64,000 bases of DNA from contig JBLMXQ010000133.1 of NCBI GenBank assembly GCA_050257855.1, positions 62,001-126,000 of the forward strand. Reading direction: 5' to 3'. This DNA is from JBLMXQ01 sp050257855. GTDB taxonomy: Bacteria; Acidobacteriota; Vicinamibacteria; Vicinamibacterales; CAVVIG01. Under the pieces are notes generated by a model. It was not told the origin of the DNA. It saw only the letters and a list, made by a program, of their open reading frames with translations, and did no database searches. Positions 8,915 through 17,716 of this stretch are shown here, in pieces. A program made the position numbers and the translations under genes. Every line of letters starts with the position of its first letter. Within the stretch, counting starts at the first letter, position 1.

Positions 8915-10345
8915 ATGGATCTTTCGCTGCTGACCCGCCGGTCCGACACCGAATGGTGGATCGAGCCGCGTCCGCCGATGCGCGTTCCCGGGATCATCTA
9001 CGCCAGTGAAGGTCTCGTGAAGGAGATGGACGCGAAGGTCTACGAGCAAGTGGCGAACGTGGCGGCGCTGCCCGGCATCGAACGGGCCTCGTACGCGATG
9101 CCGGACGCGCACTGGGGCTACGGGTTCCCCATCGGCGGGGTTGCGGCCTTCGACGCCGACCGCGGCGGCGTCGTCTCGGCGGGCGGCGTCGGCTTCGACA
9201 TCTCGTGCGGCGTCCGCCTGCTCCACACGGGCCTGACGGCGACGCAGTTCGAGCCGCTGGCGAAGCGCGCGGCCGACGAGTTGTCGCGGAGCGTGCCGGC
9301 CGGCGTCGGCAGCGTCGGACGGGTGCACCTCGATGCCGCGGAGATGGACGCCATGCTGGCCGGCGGCGCCCGGTGGGCGGTCGAACGGGGATACGGCGAC
9401 GAGGCCGATCTCGAGCGGATCGAGGAGCGCGGGTGCATGAGCGGCGCGAAGGCCGACGAAGTCTCGGACCACGCGAAGAAGCGGCAGCGCGACGAGATGG
9501 GCACGCTCGGATCCGGGAACCACTACCTCGAGGTGCAGCGGGTGGTTCAGGTGTTCGACCCGAAGGTGGCCGCCGCCTTCCGCCTCCGCGAGAACGACAT
9601 TGTCGTCAGCATTCATTGCGGGTCGCGTGGTCTCGGCCACCAGATCGGAACCGAGTTCCTGAAGCGCATGGCCGTGGCCGCCTCGCAGTACGGCATCGAC
9701 CTGCCCGACCGCGAGCTCGCCTGCGCGCCGATCGACTCGCCCCTCGGGCAGTCGTATCTCGGAGCGATGCGGGCCGCCATCAACTGCGCTCTCGCGAACC
9801 GCCAGATCATCACGCACCTCGTGCGCCGCGCGTTTGCCAGTCTGGCGCCGGAGGCCGGGCTGACGCTCCTGTACGACGTGTCGCACAACACCTGCAAGGT
9901 CGAGTCGCACCAGCTGGACGGTCGCCTCAAACAGCTCTTCGTCCACCGCAAGGGCGCCACGCGCGCGTTCGGTCCCGGACATCCCGATCTGCCGCCGGTG
10001 TTCGCCTCGATCGGCCAGCCGGTCCTGATCGGCGGCACGATGGGCACGGCGTCCTACGTGCTGGTCGGTGAGCGCGGCGGCCTCGAGCGGTCGTTCGGCT
10101 CGTCATGCCACGGCGCCGGCCGCAGCATGAGCCGCCACGCCGCCGTCAGGCAGTGGCGCGGGCGGGAGGTGGTCGACGACCTCGCGCGCCGCGGCATCCT
10201 CGTTCGAAGCCCCTCCTCGCGGGGCGTCGCCGAAGAGGCGCCGGGCGCCTACAAGGACGTGACGGCCGTTGTCGATGCGGCGGAGCGGGCCGGCCTGTCG
10301 CGAAAAGTCGCGCGGCTCGAGCCGCTCGTCTGCATCAAAGGGTGA
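8915..10345 (+). CDS. rtcB: RtcB, GTP-dependent RNA 3'-phosphate/5'-OH ligase
   Basis: A 476-residue RtcB ligase. The characteristic motifs are all present: GGVGFDISCGVR with the metal-binding Asp and Cys, SIHCGSRGLGHQ, YDVSHNTCK, GGTMGTASYVL and SCHGAGRSMSR, which contains the histidine that forms the guanylate adduct in studied RtcB proteins. RtcB joins 2',3'-cyclic phosphate ends to 5'-OH ends in tRNA splicing or RNA repair. AGGAG lies seven bases before the chosen ATG. No RNA cyclase (rtcA) is present. In Escherichia coli rtcBA is sigma-54 controlled, and a sigma-54-like site precedes this operon too. Confidence 0.96.
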   Translation: MDLSLLTRRSDTEWWIEPRPPMRVPGIIYASEGLVKEMDAKVYEQVANVAALPGIERASYAMPDAHWGYGFPIGGVAAFDADRGGVVSAGGVGFDISCGVRLLHTGLTATQFEPLAKRAADELSRSVPAGVGSVGRVHLDAAEMDAMLAGGARWAVERGYGDEADLERIEERGCMSGAKADEVSDHAKKRQRDEMGTLGSGNHYLEVQRVVQVFDPKVAAAFRLRENDIVVSIHCGSRGLGHQIGTEFLKRMAVAASQYGIDLPDRELACAPIDSPLGQSYLGAMRAAINCALANRQIITHLVRRAFASLAPEAGLTLLYDVSHNTCKVESHQLDGRLKQLFVHRKGATRAFGPGHPDLPPVFASIGQPVLIGGTMGTASYVLVGERGGLERSFGSSCHGAGRSMSRHAAVRQWRGREVVDDLARRGILVRSPSSRGVAEEAPGAYKDVTAVVDAAERAGLSRKVARLEPLVCIKG

Positions 10346-10349
10346 CGCG

Positions 10350-11066
10350 ATGCTGATCTTCGTGCTGATCGGCTTCGGCATCGTGGCGCTGGCCCATACC
10401 ATGCCGGCCCCGTTCGCGCTCGACGCCATGGCCGGCGATCGCGCGGTCTGGCACATGCCGCGGGACGGCTCGCCGACCGTGTACCTCACCTACGACGACG
10501 GACCGAATCCGTCGACGACCCCGGATTTGCTCGACGTGCTTGCCCGCGAGGGCGTGCACGCGACGTTCTTCCTGATCGATCGCCACGTCACCGACGAGAC
10601 CGCTCCCATCGTCAGAAGGATGTTCGACGAAGGGCATGCCGTGGCGCTGCACTCGGCGAGCCGGGCCCTGCTGTTGAAGTCACCATCGGAGCTGGCACGC
10701 ACACTGACCGCCGCGGCCGACCGCATCGAGGCGATGGCGGGAGGCCGCCCGTGCCGCGCGTTCCGGCCGCATGGCGGGTGGCGCAGCGGCCAGATGTACG
10801 CGGCGCTGCGGCGGATCGACTACCGGCTGGTCGGCTGGGGCTGGATGCTGTGGGACGTCGACTGGTTCCGGCCGCGCACGGCGGACCGCATCGTCGCGCG
10901 CATCGCGCCGCGCGTGTCGGCGGGCGACATCGTCGTCATGCACGACGGCGACGAATCCGCTCCGCGAGCGGAGCAGCGGCAGACGGTGGACGCGACGCTG
11001 CGGCTCGTCCGCACGCTTCGCACCCGCGGGTTTGAATTCGGCACCGTCTGTCGGAATGGCGGCTAA
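10350..11066 (+). CDS. Membrane-anchored polysaccharide deacetylase-like (NodB) protein
   Basis: A 238-residue protein with an N-terminal hydrophobic segment (residues 1-22) and a NodB homology domain. Motif 1 is TYDDGP (catalytic Asp), motif 3 is FRPHGG, motif 4 is DVDW and motif 5 is VVMHDG with the catalytic His. Motif 2 should read H(S/T)xxH but reads HSASR, so the second zinc-binding histidine is replaced by Arg. The enzyme may therefore use metal differently or be impaired. It starts four bases after the rtcB stop and probably shares its transcript, though a functional link is not evident. Confidence 0.8.
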   Translation: MLIFVLIGFGIVALAHTMPAPFALDAMAGDRAVWHMPRDGSPTVYLTYDDGPNPSTTPDLLDVLAREGVHATFFLIDRHVTDETAPIVRRMFDEGHAVALHSASRALLLKSPSELARTLTAAADRIEAMAGGRPCRAFRPHGGWRSGQMYAALRRIDYRLVGWGWMLWDVDWFRPRTADRIVARIAPRVSAGDIVVMHDGDESAPRAEQRQTVDATLRLVRTLRTRGFEFGTVCRNGG

Positions 11067-11174
11067 ACCGACCGGAAAACCGGCTCGTCCGCACACCTTG
11101 ATTGCGGCTTCCCGTCAGGTGCCGCCGTGCGGCGCTGGAACCATGATTGCGTACGCTGCTCGAGAGGGCCTGCC

Positions 11175-12743
11175 ATGACACGCTCTGACGACAGCAGCGC
11201 GACGCGATTGACCCTCGAAGGCGAACTGGAGCGGCTCCTCGAGCTCCACGGCACGCGCCCGTCCGCCGATCCGCCTTCGCCGGCGCCGTCCGATCCACCA
11301 GCGGAATTCGTGGCGGCAGCGGACGACAACGAGGCGCCCCGCCAGGGTGCGTGGCGCGAATGGGAGAGCCCTGCGGAGGAAGAGGCGGTGCACGAAGAGG
11401 CACGTGCCGCCGACCTCGAGCCGATCCGCACATACCTGAACGAGATGGCGCGCGTACCGCTGCTCACGCGCGATCAGGAAGTCGAGATCGGCCGGCGTAT
11501 CGAGACCGCTCAGAGAAACCTCTTCGGTGTGCTGGCGACGATTCCCTTCGCGGTGCGACGGCTCGTCCGGCTGGCCGATCGCATCGGACGGCAGGAAGCG
11601 GCGTTCGAGGAGCTAATCGTGTTCCCCGAGGGGCGTGAGGTGGACGTCGCGGAAGCGCTCGCCATTCTGCGCGCCTTTGGCCGCGTGGACCGGCTCGCGC
11701 ACGAGCTGGACGATCTCCGGCGGAAGGTGCACGACCGTCGTCTGGCAGCGTCGACGCGGGCGACCTGCAAACGCCGGATTGCGCGCGCCGAGCGCGACCT
11801 GCACACCCTGCTGCTGGCACAGCACGTCAAGCCGGCGGTCCTCGACACGCTGGTGGACGAACTCCGGCCGCTCGCTGCCGCGCTGGACGCCGTGGATCAG
11901 GAGCGGGACTCGTCGGCCCGCCGCGCGCGGGTCAAGGCGCTCGAGGCGCAGATCGGCCTTGCGCGGAAGGATTTCGAGGAGGCGTTCGCCCGCGCGCTCG
12001 AGCACGACGAGGACATCCGCCGCGCGAAGAGGACGCTCATCGAGGCCAACCTCCGGCTCGTCGTCTCGATCGCGAAGCGGTACACGGGCCGGGGCCTGTC
12101 GCTGCTGGATCTCGTCCAGGAAGGCAATCTGGGCCTCATGAAGAGCGTCGAGCGCTTCCAGTACCGGCGCGGGTTCAAGTTCTCTACCTACGCTACGTGG
12201 TGGATCCGGCAGGCCGTCACGCGTGCCATCGCCGACCTCGGGCGGACGATCCGCCTGCCCGTTCACGCCGCCGACGCGCTGTCTCAGATCGACAAGGCGC
12301 GACGTGCGCTGCGTGACGAGCTCCGCCGGGAGCCGACGGTCCGGGAAGTGGCCGACCGTGCGGATATCGTGCCCGACAAGGTGGAGTTCCTGCTGCGCGC
12401 GCGGGCCGAGCCGTACTCGCTCGACATGCCGGTCGGCGAGGAGACCCCGCTCGCCGACTTCCTGACGCTCGAAGGCCCCTCGCCCGAGGAGCTGACGCTC
12501 GGCCGCGATCTGCAGACGCGCATCCGCGGCTATCTCGGGAAGCTGTCCGATCGCGAGCGCGACATCATCAAGTTGCGGTACGGCATCGGCACCGGCCGCG
12601 AGCACTCGCTCGAAGAGATCAGCCGCCGGTACGCGCTCAGCCGCGAGCGCATCCGCCAGATCGAGACGTCGGCGATGAGGAAGCTGCGGACTTCCTGGAC
12701 CGTCTTCGGCGTCCGTCCGGGCCATCAGCGCAGGACAGGATAG
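11175..12743 (+). CDS. Sigma-70 family RNA polymerase sigma factor (RpoD-like, no region 1.1)
   Basis: A 522-residue primary-type sigma factor. After an acidic, proline-rich N-terminal 75 residues comes region 1.2 (IRTYLNEMARVPLLTRDQEVEIGRRIE), a non-conserved insert of about 170 residues, then region 2 (ANLRLVVSIAKRY, LDLVQEGNLGLMKSVERF, FSTYATWWIRQAVTRAI), region 3 and region 4 (LEEISRRYALSRERIRQIE). No classical region 1.1 is visible. It recognises -10/-35 promoters and could be the housekeeping factor or a group 2 paralogue. Only sequence comparison with other sigma genes of the genome would decide. The start ATG is weakly supported by a GAGAGGG element. Confidence 0.9.
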   Translation: MTRSDDSSATRLTLEGELERLLELHGTRPSADPPSPAPSDPPAEFVAAADDNEAPRQGAWREWESPAEEEAVHEEARAADLEPIRTYLNEMARVPLLTRDQEVEIGRRIETAQRNLFGVLATIPFAVRRLVRLADRIGRQEAAFEELIVFPEGREVDVAEALAILRAFGRVDRLAHELDDLRRKVHDRRLAASTRATCKRRIARAERDLHTLLLAQHVKPAVLDTLVDELRPLAAALDAVDQERDSSARRARVKALEAQIGLARKDFEEAFARALEHDEDIRRAKRTLIEANLRLVVSIAKRYTGRGLSLLDLVQEGNLGLMKSVERFQYRRGFKFSTYATWWIRQAVTRAIADLGRTIRLPVHAADALSQIDKARRALRDELRREPTVREVADRADIVPDKVEFLLRARAEPYSLDMPVGEETPLADFLTLEGPSPEELTLGRDLQTRIRGYLGKLSDRERDIIKLRYGIGTGREHSLEEISRRYALSRERIRQIETSAMRKLRTSWTVFGVRPGHQRRTG

Positions 12744-12763
12744 CGGCAGCTCCGCCTGGCGGC

Positions 12764-12783
12764 TTCCCGGCGTCGCGCCGGAA
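12764..12783. terminator. Hairpin between convergent sigma-factor and HPF genes
   Basis: TTCC(C)GGCG and CGCCGGAA pair around a TCG loop with one bulged C. It lies 20 nt after the sigma-factor stop and could terminate either strand. There is no clear U-tract. Confidence 0.3.
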
Positions 12784-12833
12784 ACTCGTCGCCCCCGCCG
12801 GTCCCTGGGTGCCTCTGGCCGATCTGCGCCAGG

Positions 12834-13493
12834 CTAGCCGCGCACCGGCGCCGGCGACGATTTCGGTGGGACGGGGCGGCGACCTCGCCGCGGGTGCAGG
12901 ACCCTGACCGTGCTCGCCTGCGGTCCTTTTTCGCCGGGCTCCTCCACGAACGACACGGGGGCGCCCACCGTCAGGCGATCGAACGCATCCCTCAGGACGC
13001 TGCTCTTCTGAAAGTACACCTCGTGCCCGTCCTCCGCCTCGATGTAGCCGTACTCGTCCACCGGAAACAGCCGGACGATGCGGCCTTGCGGCTGGCGTTC
13101 AAGCGTCTTCACCGCGCCGCGCTGCCGGCGTGCGGCGTCCTGGAGACGTCGCCGCGCGGCGTCGAACGCCTCGCGCACGGCCACGTAGGCATGCTTTCGC
13201 TCCGGGTCGACTTCGTCCTCTTTCGCGCTCTTCGTCGCTTCGACATCCCGGGCGGTGGCGTGCAGTCCGGCCTCGCGGGTAATGACGATCTCTTCACCCG
13301 GTATGGTGAGATCGATCCTCACGTGGTACCGGTTGCCGGCCTCGTGATGGCGATGGGCGAGCTCTACCAGCACGCGGCAGCCCATGATGGAGGGATAGTA
13401 GGTTTCCAGCCGCGCCATGTGCGCGCGGATGTCTGCCTCGAGCGCCGCCGAAGGCGCGAGACCGCGGAATGTGATGCCTGGCGTGACCTGCAT
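12834..13493 (-). CDS. Ribosome hibernation factor (HPF/RaiA) fused to a cold-shock domain
   Basis: A 219-residue protein. Residues about 1-110 match the HPF/RaiA (S30EA, sigma-54 modulation) fold: an alpha/beta domain with LVELAHRHHEAGNRYHVRIDLTIPG. After a basic linker, residues about 150-212 form a cold-shock-like OB fold (GRIVRLFPVDEYGYIEA, EVYFQKSSV, VSFVEEPGEKGPQAS). HPF domains bind the decoding region of idle ribosomes and the CSD binds nucleic acid. The chosen ATG has AGGAAAGG upstream, and a longer in-frame N-terminus of 19 residues lacks such support. The gene is divergent from a CBS gene across a 258-bp regulatory region. Confidence 0.87.
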   Translation of the reverse strand: MQVTPGITFRGLAPSAALEADIRAHMARLETYYPSIMGCRVLVELAHRHHEAGNRYHVRIDLTIPGEEIVITREAGLHATARDVEATKSAKEDEVDPERKHAYVAVREAFDAARRRLQDAARRQRGAVKTLERQPQGRIVRLFPVDEYGYIEAEDGHEVYFQKSSVLRDAFDRLTVGAPVSFVEEPGEKGPQASTVRVLHPRRGRRPVPPKSSPAPVRG

Positions 13494-13580
13494 GATCGCA
13501 ACCTTTCCTGTCCACCTGTCCGGCCCGCGAACGTCGCGAGGCCGGCGCACGGCGCTGTTCGCGCACGCCCTGGGAAATTT

Positions 13581-13595
13581 GCAAACGATGCACCA
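13581..13595 (-). promoter_or_regulatory. Weak sigma-54-like site upstream of the HPF fusion gene
   Basis: On the reverse strand TGGTGC-N5-TTGC with correct GG/GC spacing. Two bases differ from the -24 consensus. Predicted start is near 13569, giving a leader of about 75 nt. Confidence 0.3.
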
Positions 13596-13705
13596 CGCTG
13601 GCCCTGGCGTTCAGGCAGGCGGACGATCGCCGGCCCGCCGCCTGCGACGAATTTCCGGCAGGGCGGCGTGCCGTTAGGACCGACATGCGGAGCGCGATTT
13701 CCGTC

Positions 13706-13721
13706 TGGCACTGCAGTTGCG
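13706..13721 (+). promoter_or_regulatory. Sigma-54 promoter of the CBS gene
   Basis: TGGCAC-N5-TTGC: a perfect match to the RpoN -24/-12 consensus core with exact spacing (GG 13707-13708, GC 13719-13720). Expected start is near 13732, 20 nt before the ATG, leaving room for the GGGAGG Shine-Dalgarno. An activator site should lie further upstream, but none was identified. Confidence 0.7.
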
Positions 13722-13751
13722 AATCAGGAACATGGGATCCGGGAGGTCAAC

Positions 13752-14210
13752 ATGATTGTCAAGGAGCTGATGAACACGCGCGTGGCGACCTGTCCGGCCG
13801 ACGGCGATCTTGCCTCGGCTGTCGCCACGATGCACGATCGGGGCTGTGGCTTCCTGCCGGTGGTCGACGCGAATGCCACCCTCGTGGGAGTCGTCACCGA
13901 CCGGGACATCTGCATGGCGGTCGGGATCAGCCACCGGGCGCTCGATCGCATTTCGGTCAAAGAGGCGATGTCTCACCCGGTGTTCTCGTGCGTGGCGGAC
14001 GAGAACGTCAAGACCGCGCTCGTGACCATGGCGAACCACCACGTCAGGCGGCTGCCGGTCATCAACCGGAGCGGCCATCTCGAAGGAGTACTGTCATTCG
14101 ACGACGTCGTCCAGGCTCCGCACCGGCGCGGATCTCCCACTGCCGACGACATCGTGGACGCGCTGAGGCGCATCTGCAGTCGCAGGCCGATCGAGGCTGT
14201 CACGGCGTAG
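13752..14210 (+). CDS. Two-CBS-domain regulatory protein
   Basis: A 152-residue protein made of a CBS pair: domain 1 at about 1-58 (VKELMNTRVATCPADGDLASAV, GVVTDRDICMAV) and domain 2 at about 70-130 (VKEAMSHPVFSCVADENVKTAL, RRLPVINRSGHLEGVLSFDDVV). Such stand-alone pairs bind adenine nucleotides and serve as energy or ligand sensors. No catalytic domain is attached. A strong GGGAGG precedes the ATG, and a sigma-54 promoter lies directly upstream, so expression is expected to be conditional. It ends nine bases from the convergent ACP gene. Confidence 0.9.
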   Translation: MIVKELMNTRVATCPADGDLASAVATMHDRGCGFLPVVDANATLVGVVTDRDICMAVGISHRALDRISVKEAMSHPVFSCVADENVKTALVTMANHHVRRLPVINRSGHLEGVLSFDDVVQAPHRRGSPTADDIVDALRRICSRRPIEAVTA

Positions 14211-14219
14211 GCGATGCGG

Positions 14220-14507
14220 CTATGCCCGGGGCGCCGCGCGCTCCCGGCTCTCGCGGGTGCCGGATGGCAGCTTCGAGGCCAGGTACGCGACGGCGCCGTC
14301 GAGCGTGTACAGGCGGGCGTAGTCGGCTTCTGGGATGTCCACGCCGAGCCGCTCGTGCAGCGCGACAACGAAATTGAGGAAGTCCATCGAGTCGAGATCG
14401 AGCTGCTCGCGGAGCATCGTCCCGGCCTCAATCGACGCTGGCTCCACCTCGGGCGCTATCCGCGTGAGCGCCTCGAGGACCACGCTCCTGATCTCGTCCG
14501 CCGTCAT
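14220..14507 (-). CDS. Acyl carrier protein
   Basis: A 95-residue acyl carrier protein. The phosphopantetheine serine is S40 in LDLDSMDFLNF, with the usual four-helix pattern around it and an extra basic C-terminal tail of about 12 residues. The ATG overlaps the stop of the upstream E2 gene by four bases, so translation is coupled to a lipoyl acyltransferase. No fatty acid synthesis gene is adjacent. Possible roles are an acyl or octanoyl donor linked to lipoylation of the E2, or an acyl acceptor for the synthetase at the head of the operon. Both are inference. Confidence 0.9.
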   Translation of the reverse strand: MTADEIRSVVLEALTRIAPEVEPASIEAGTMLREQLDLDSMDFLNFVVALHERLGVDIPEADYARLYTLDGAVAYLASKLPSGTRESRERAAPRA

Positions 14508-15670
14508 AGCCGCTCCGGCTTCTGCAGCCAGCCGTCGACGGCCGTGAGAAACGTGCCGCCGCGGTGGCCGTCGCTCGCCCGATGGTCGGCCGAGAGCGTC
14601 GCCGTCAGCAGCGGCCGCGCCTCGATGCCGCGCGGTCCGGCCCAGGGACGCGCCGAGATCTTCCCGAACCCGACGATCGCGACCTGTGGCGGGTAGATGA
14701 TGCCGAACGCCGCCTCGACGCCCTGATCGCCGAGGTTCGTCACCGTGATCGTCGGATCCGAGAGCTCCGAGCTTCGGAGCGATCCGGCGCGCGCGCGGCT
14801 GACGAGATCGTGCAGCTTCCGCATCAGCGTCGTCAGATCCAGCGTGTTCGCGTCGTGCAACGCGGGCGCGACCAGGCCGCCGCCGCGAAGGGAGATGGCG
14901 CATCCGACGTGGATGCCGGCGCCCTTGCGGAACGCGCCGTCGATCCAGTAGCCGTTCAAATCGGGCACGTCACGCAGCGCCAGCGCGACCGATTTGATCA
15001 GCAGGGCTGTCGGGAGAAGACGATCGGCCATCGGCCGCTTCTCGTTCTCGGCGCGTAGCCAGGCGAGCGCCACGCTCATGTCGACCGTCGTCGACAGGTA
15101 GTAGTGCGGGATCTCACGTTTCGACCGCGCCATGGCGGCTGCGATTGCGGTCCGCATCTGAGCGGCGCGATCGGGTGCCGCCGGGGCCCGGCCCGGCGGC
15201 GTCCGCGATGCCGCAGCGGCTCGCTCGACGTCCGCGCTCGTGATCGCGCTCTGCGTGCCCGTGCCCGCCACCTGCGCCAGATCGACGCCGCGCTCCGCCG
15301 CGATCCGGCGCGCGAGCGGCGAGACGCGCACGCGGCCGCCCTCGGGCGGCCCCGCGACCATGGGCTCCGGGCCCGCGACCGTCGGCTGTGGCCCCGCGAC
15401 CGTCGGCGGCGATGGAGCGGCGGGTTCCCGCGACTCCGGACCCCGGATCACGGCCAGCACGGCTCCGACCGGCACTTTCTCGCCCGGCTGAACGACGGTG
15501 TGATCGAGCACGCCATCCTCGAACACTTCGATCTCGATGGCGCCCTTCTGAGTGTCGACGACGGCGATGATGTCGCCCCGCGCGAGGCGGTCGCCGGGCT
15601 GCTTCAGCCATTGGACCAGCGTGCCGGCTTCCATGTCCGCACCGAGCGCCGGCATCCGGAATTCACTCAT
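14504..15670 (-). CDS. Dihydrolipoamide acyltransferase (E2) of a 2-oxoacid/acetoin dehydrogenase complex
   Basis: A 388-residue E2. Residues 1-78 are a lipoyl domain with the lipoylated lysine K42 in DTQKGAIE. A proline/alanine-rich linker follows, then an E3-binding domain (VSPLARRIAAERGVDLAQVAGTG), a second linker and the catalytic acyltransferase domain ending with DHRASDG (catalytic H363 and D367). Only one lipoyl domain is present. The start overlaps the E1 beta stop by eight bases. Family features cannot separate pyruvate from acetoin dehydrogenase. The absence of an E3 gene here means dihydrolipoamide dehydrogenase must come from elsewhere. Confidence 0.93.
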   Translation of the reverse strand: MSEFRMPALGADMEAGTLVQWLKQPGDRLARGDIIAVVDTQKGAIEIEVFEDGVLDHTVVQPGEKVPVGAVLAVIRGPESREPAAPSPPTVAGPQPTVAGPEPMVAGPPEGGRVRVSPLARRIAAERGVDLAQVAGTGTQSAITSADVERAAAASRTPPGRAPAAPDRAAQMRTAIAAAMARSKREIPHYYLSTTVDMSVALAWLRAENEKRPMADRLLPTALLIKSVALALRDVPDLNGYWIDGAFRKGAGIHVGCAISLRGGGLVAPALHDANTLDLTTLMRKLHDLVSRARAGSLRSSELSDPTITVTNLGDQGVEAAFGIIYPPQVAIVGFGKISARPWAGPRGIEARPLLTATLSADHRASDGHRGGTFLTAVDGWLQKPERL

Positions 15671-16642
15671 GGCGACCCGCCACTTCGCGCGCCGCCGCTG
15701 CGATCGTCGCGGGCTGGGGGAGTGCGGCCTCCTCGAGATGCCGGGGATACGGGATTGGCACCTCGGCGCTGCAGACGCGGGCGATCGGCGCGTCGAGGTC
15801 GTAGAATGCCTGTTCCACGAGGCGAGCGACGATCTCCGCCGACAGGCTGCCGCTCTTCCAGCCTTCGTCGATCACGACCGCACGGTGCGTCTTCCGGACC
15901 GAGGCCGCCACCGTCGGCATGTCGAGCGGACGCAGGCAGCGGAGGTCGATCACCTCCGCGTCGATGCCGTCCGCGGCGAGGCTCTCGGCCGCCTGAAGCG
16001 TCTTGCCGAGCGTGCCGCCGTAGGTGACCAGCGTCACGTGTCGGCCCTCCCGCCGCACGGCCGCGCGATCGATGTCCACCGGGCCCGCATCGTCAGCGAG
16101 CTGGCCCTCCACGTTGTACAGCGCCTGGTGCTCGAAGATCAGAACCGGGTCGGGGTCTTCGAGCGCCGTCCACAGCATGCCGCGCGCATCCTCGAGGGTG
16201 GCGGGCGCGAGGATCCGGAGTCCGGGGATGTGCGCGTACCAGCCTTCCAGGCTGTGCGCGTGCTGTGCGGCGAGCTGCCGTCCGGCGCCGGTGGCCATGC
16301 GGATGACGAGCGGGATGTTGAACTGCCCGCCCGACATGTGGCGGATGGTCGCCGCATTGTTGACGATCTGATCGAGCGCCAGGAAGCTGAAGTTGACCGT
16401 CATCACCTCGACGATCGGCCGCATGCCGCCGAGCGCCGCGCCGATGCCGGCGCCGACGAACGTCGATTCCGAGAGCGGCGTGTCGCGGATGCGCTCGGGG
16501 CCGAACTCGGCGAGCAACCCCTTGCTCACAGCGTAGGTTCCACCGTACTTGCCCACGTCCTCGCCCATCAGGAACACGCGCGCGTCCTTCGCGAGCGCCT
16601 CCCGATGGGCGGCGCGCACGGCCTCGCGATACGTGGTCGTGG

Positions 16643-16646
<4 letters not shown>
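15663..16646 (-). CDS. 2-oxoacid/acetoin dehydrogenase E1 component, beta subunit
   Basis: A 327-residue transketolase-like beta subunit. It starts TTTTYREAVRAAHREALAKD, has GEDVGKYGGTYAVSKGL and RDTPLSESTFVGAGIGAALGG typical of the thiamine-diphosphate fold, and a C-terminal DLRCLRPLD region. With the alpha subunit it decarboxylates the 2-oxo substrate and acylates the lipoyl arm of E2. The start is GTG overlapping the E1 alpha stop (GTGA). A longer reading upstream would lie inside the alpha gene and is not supported. Confidence 0.93.
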
Positions 16647-17712
<1,066 letters not shown>

Positions 17713-17716
<4 letters not shown>

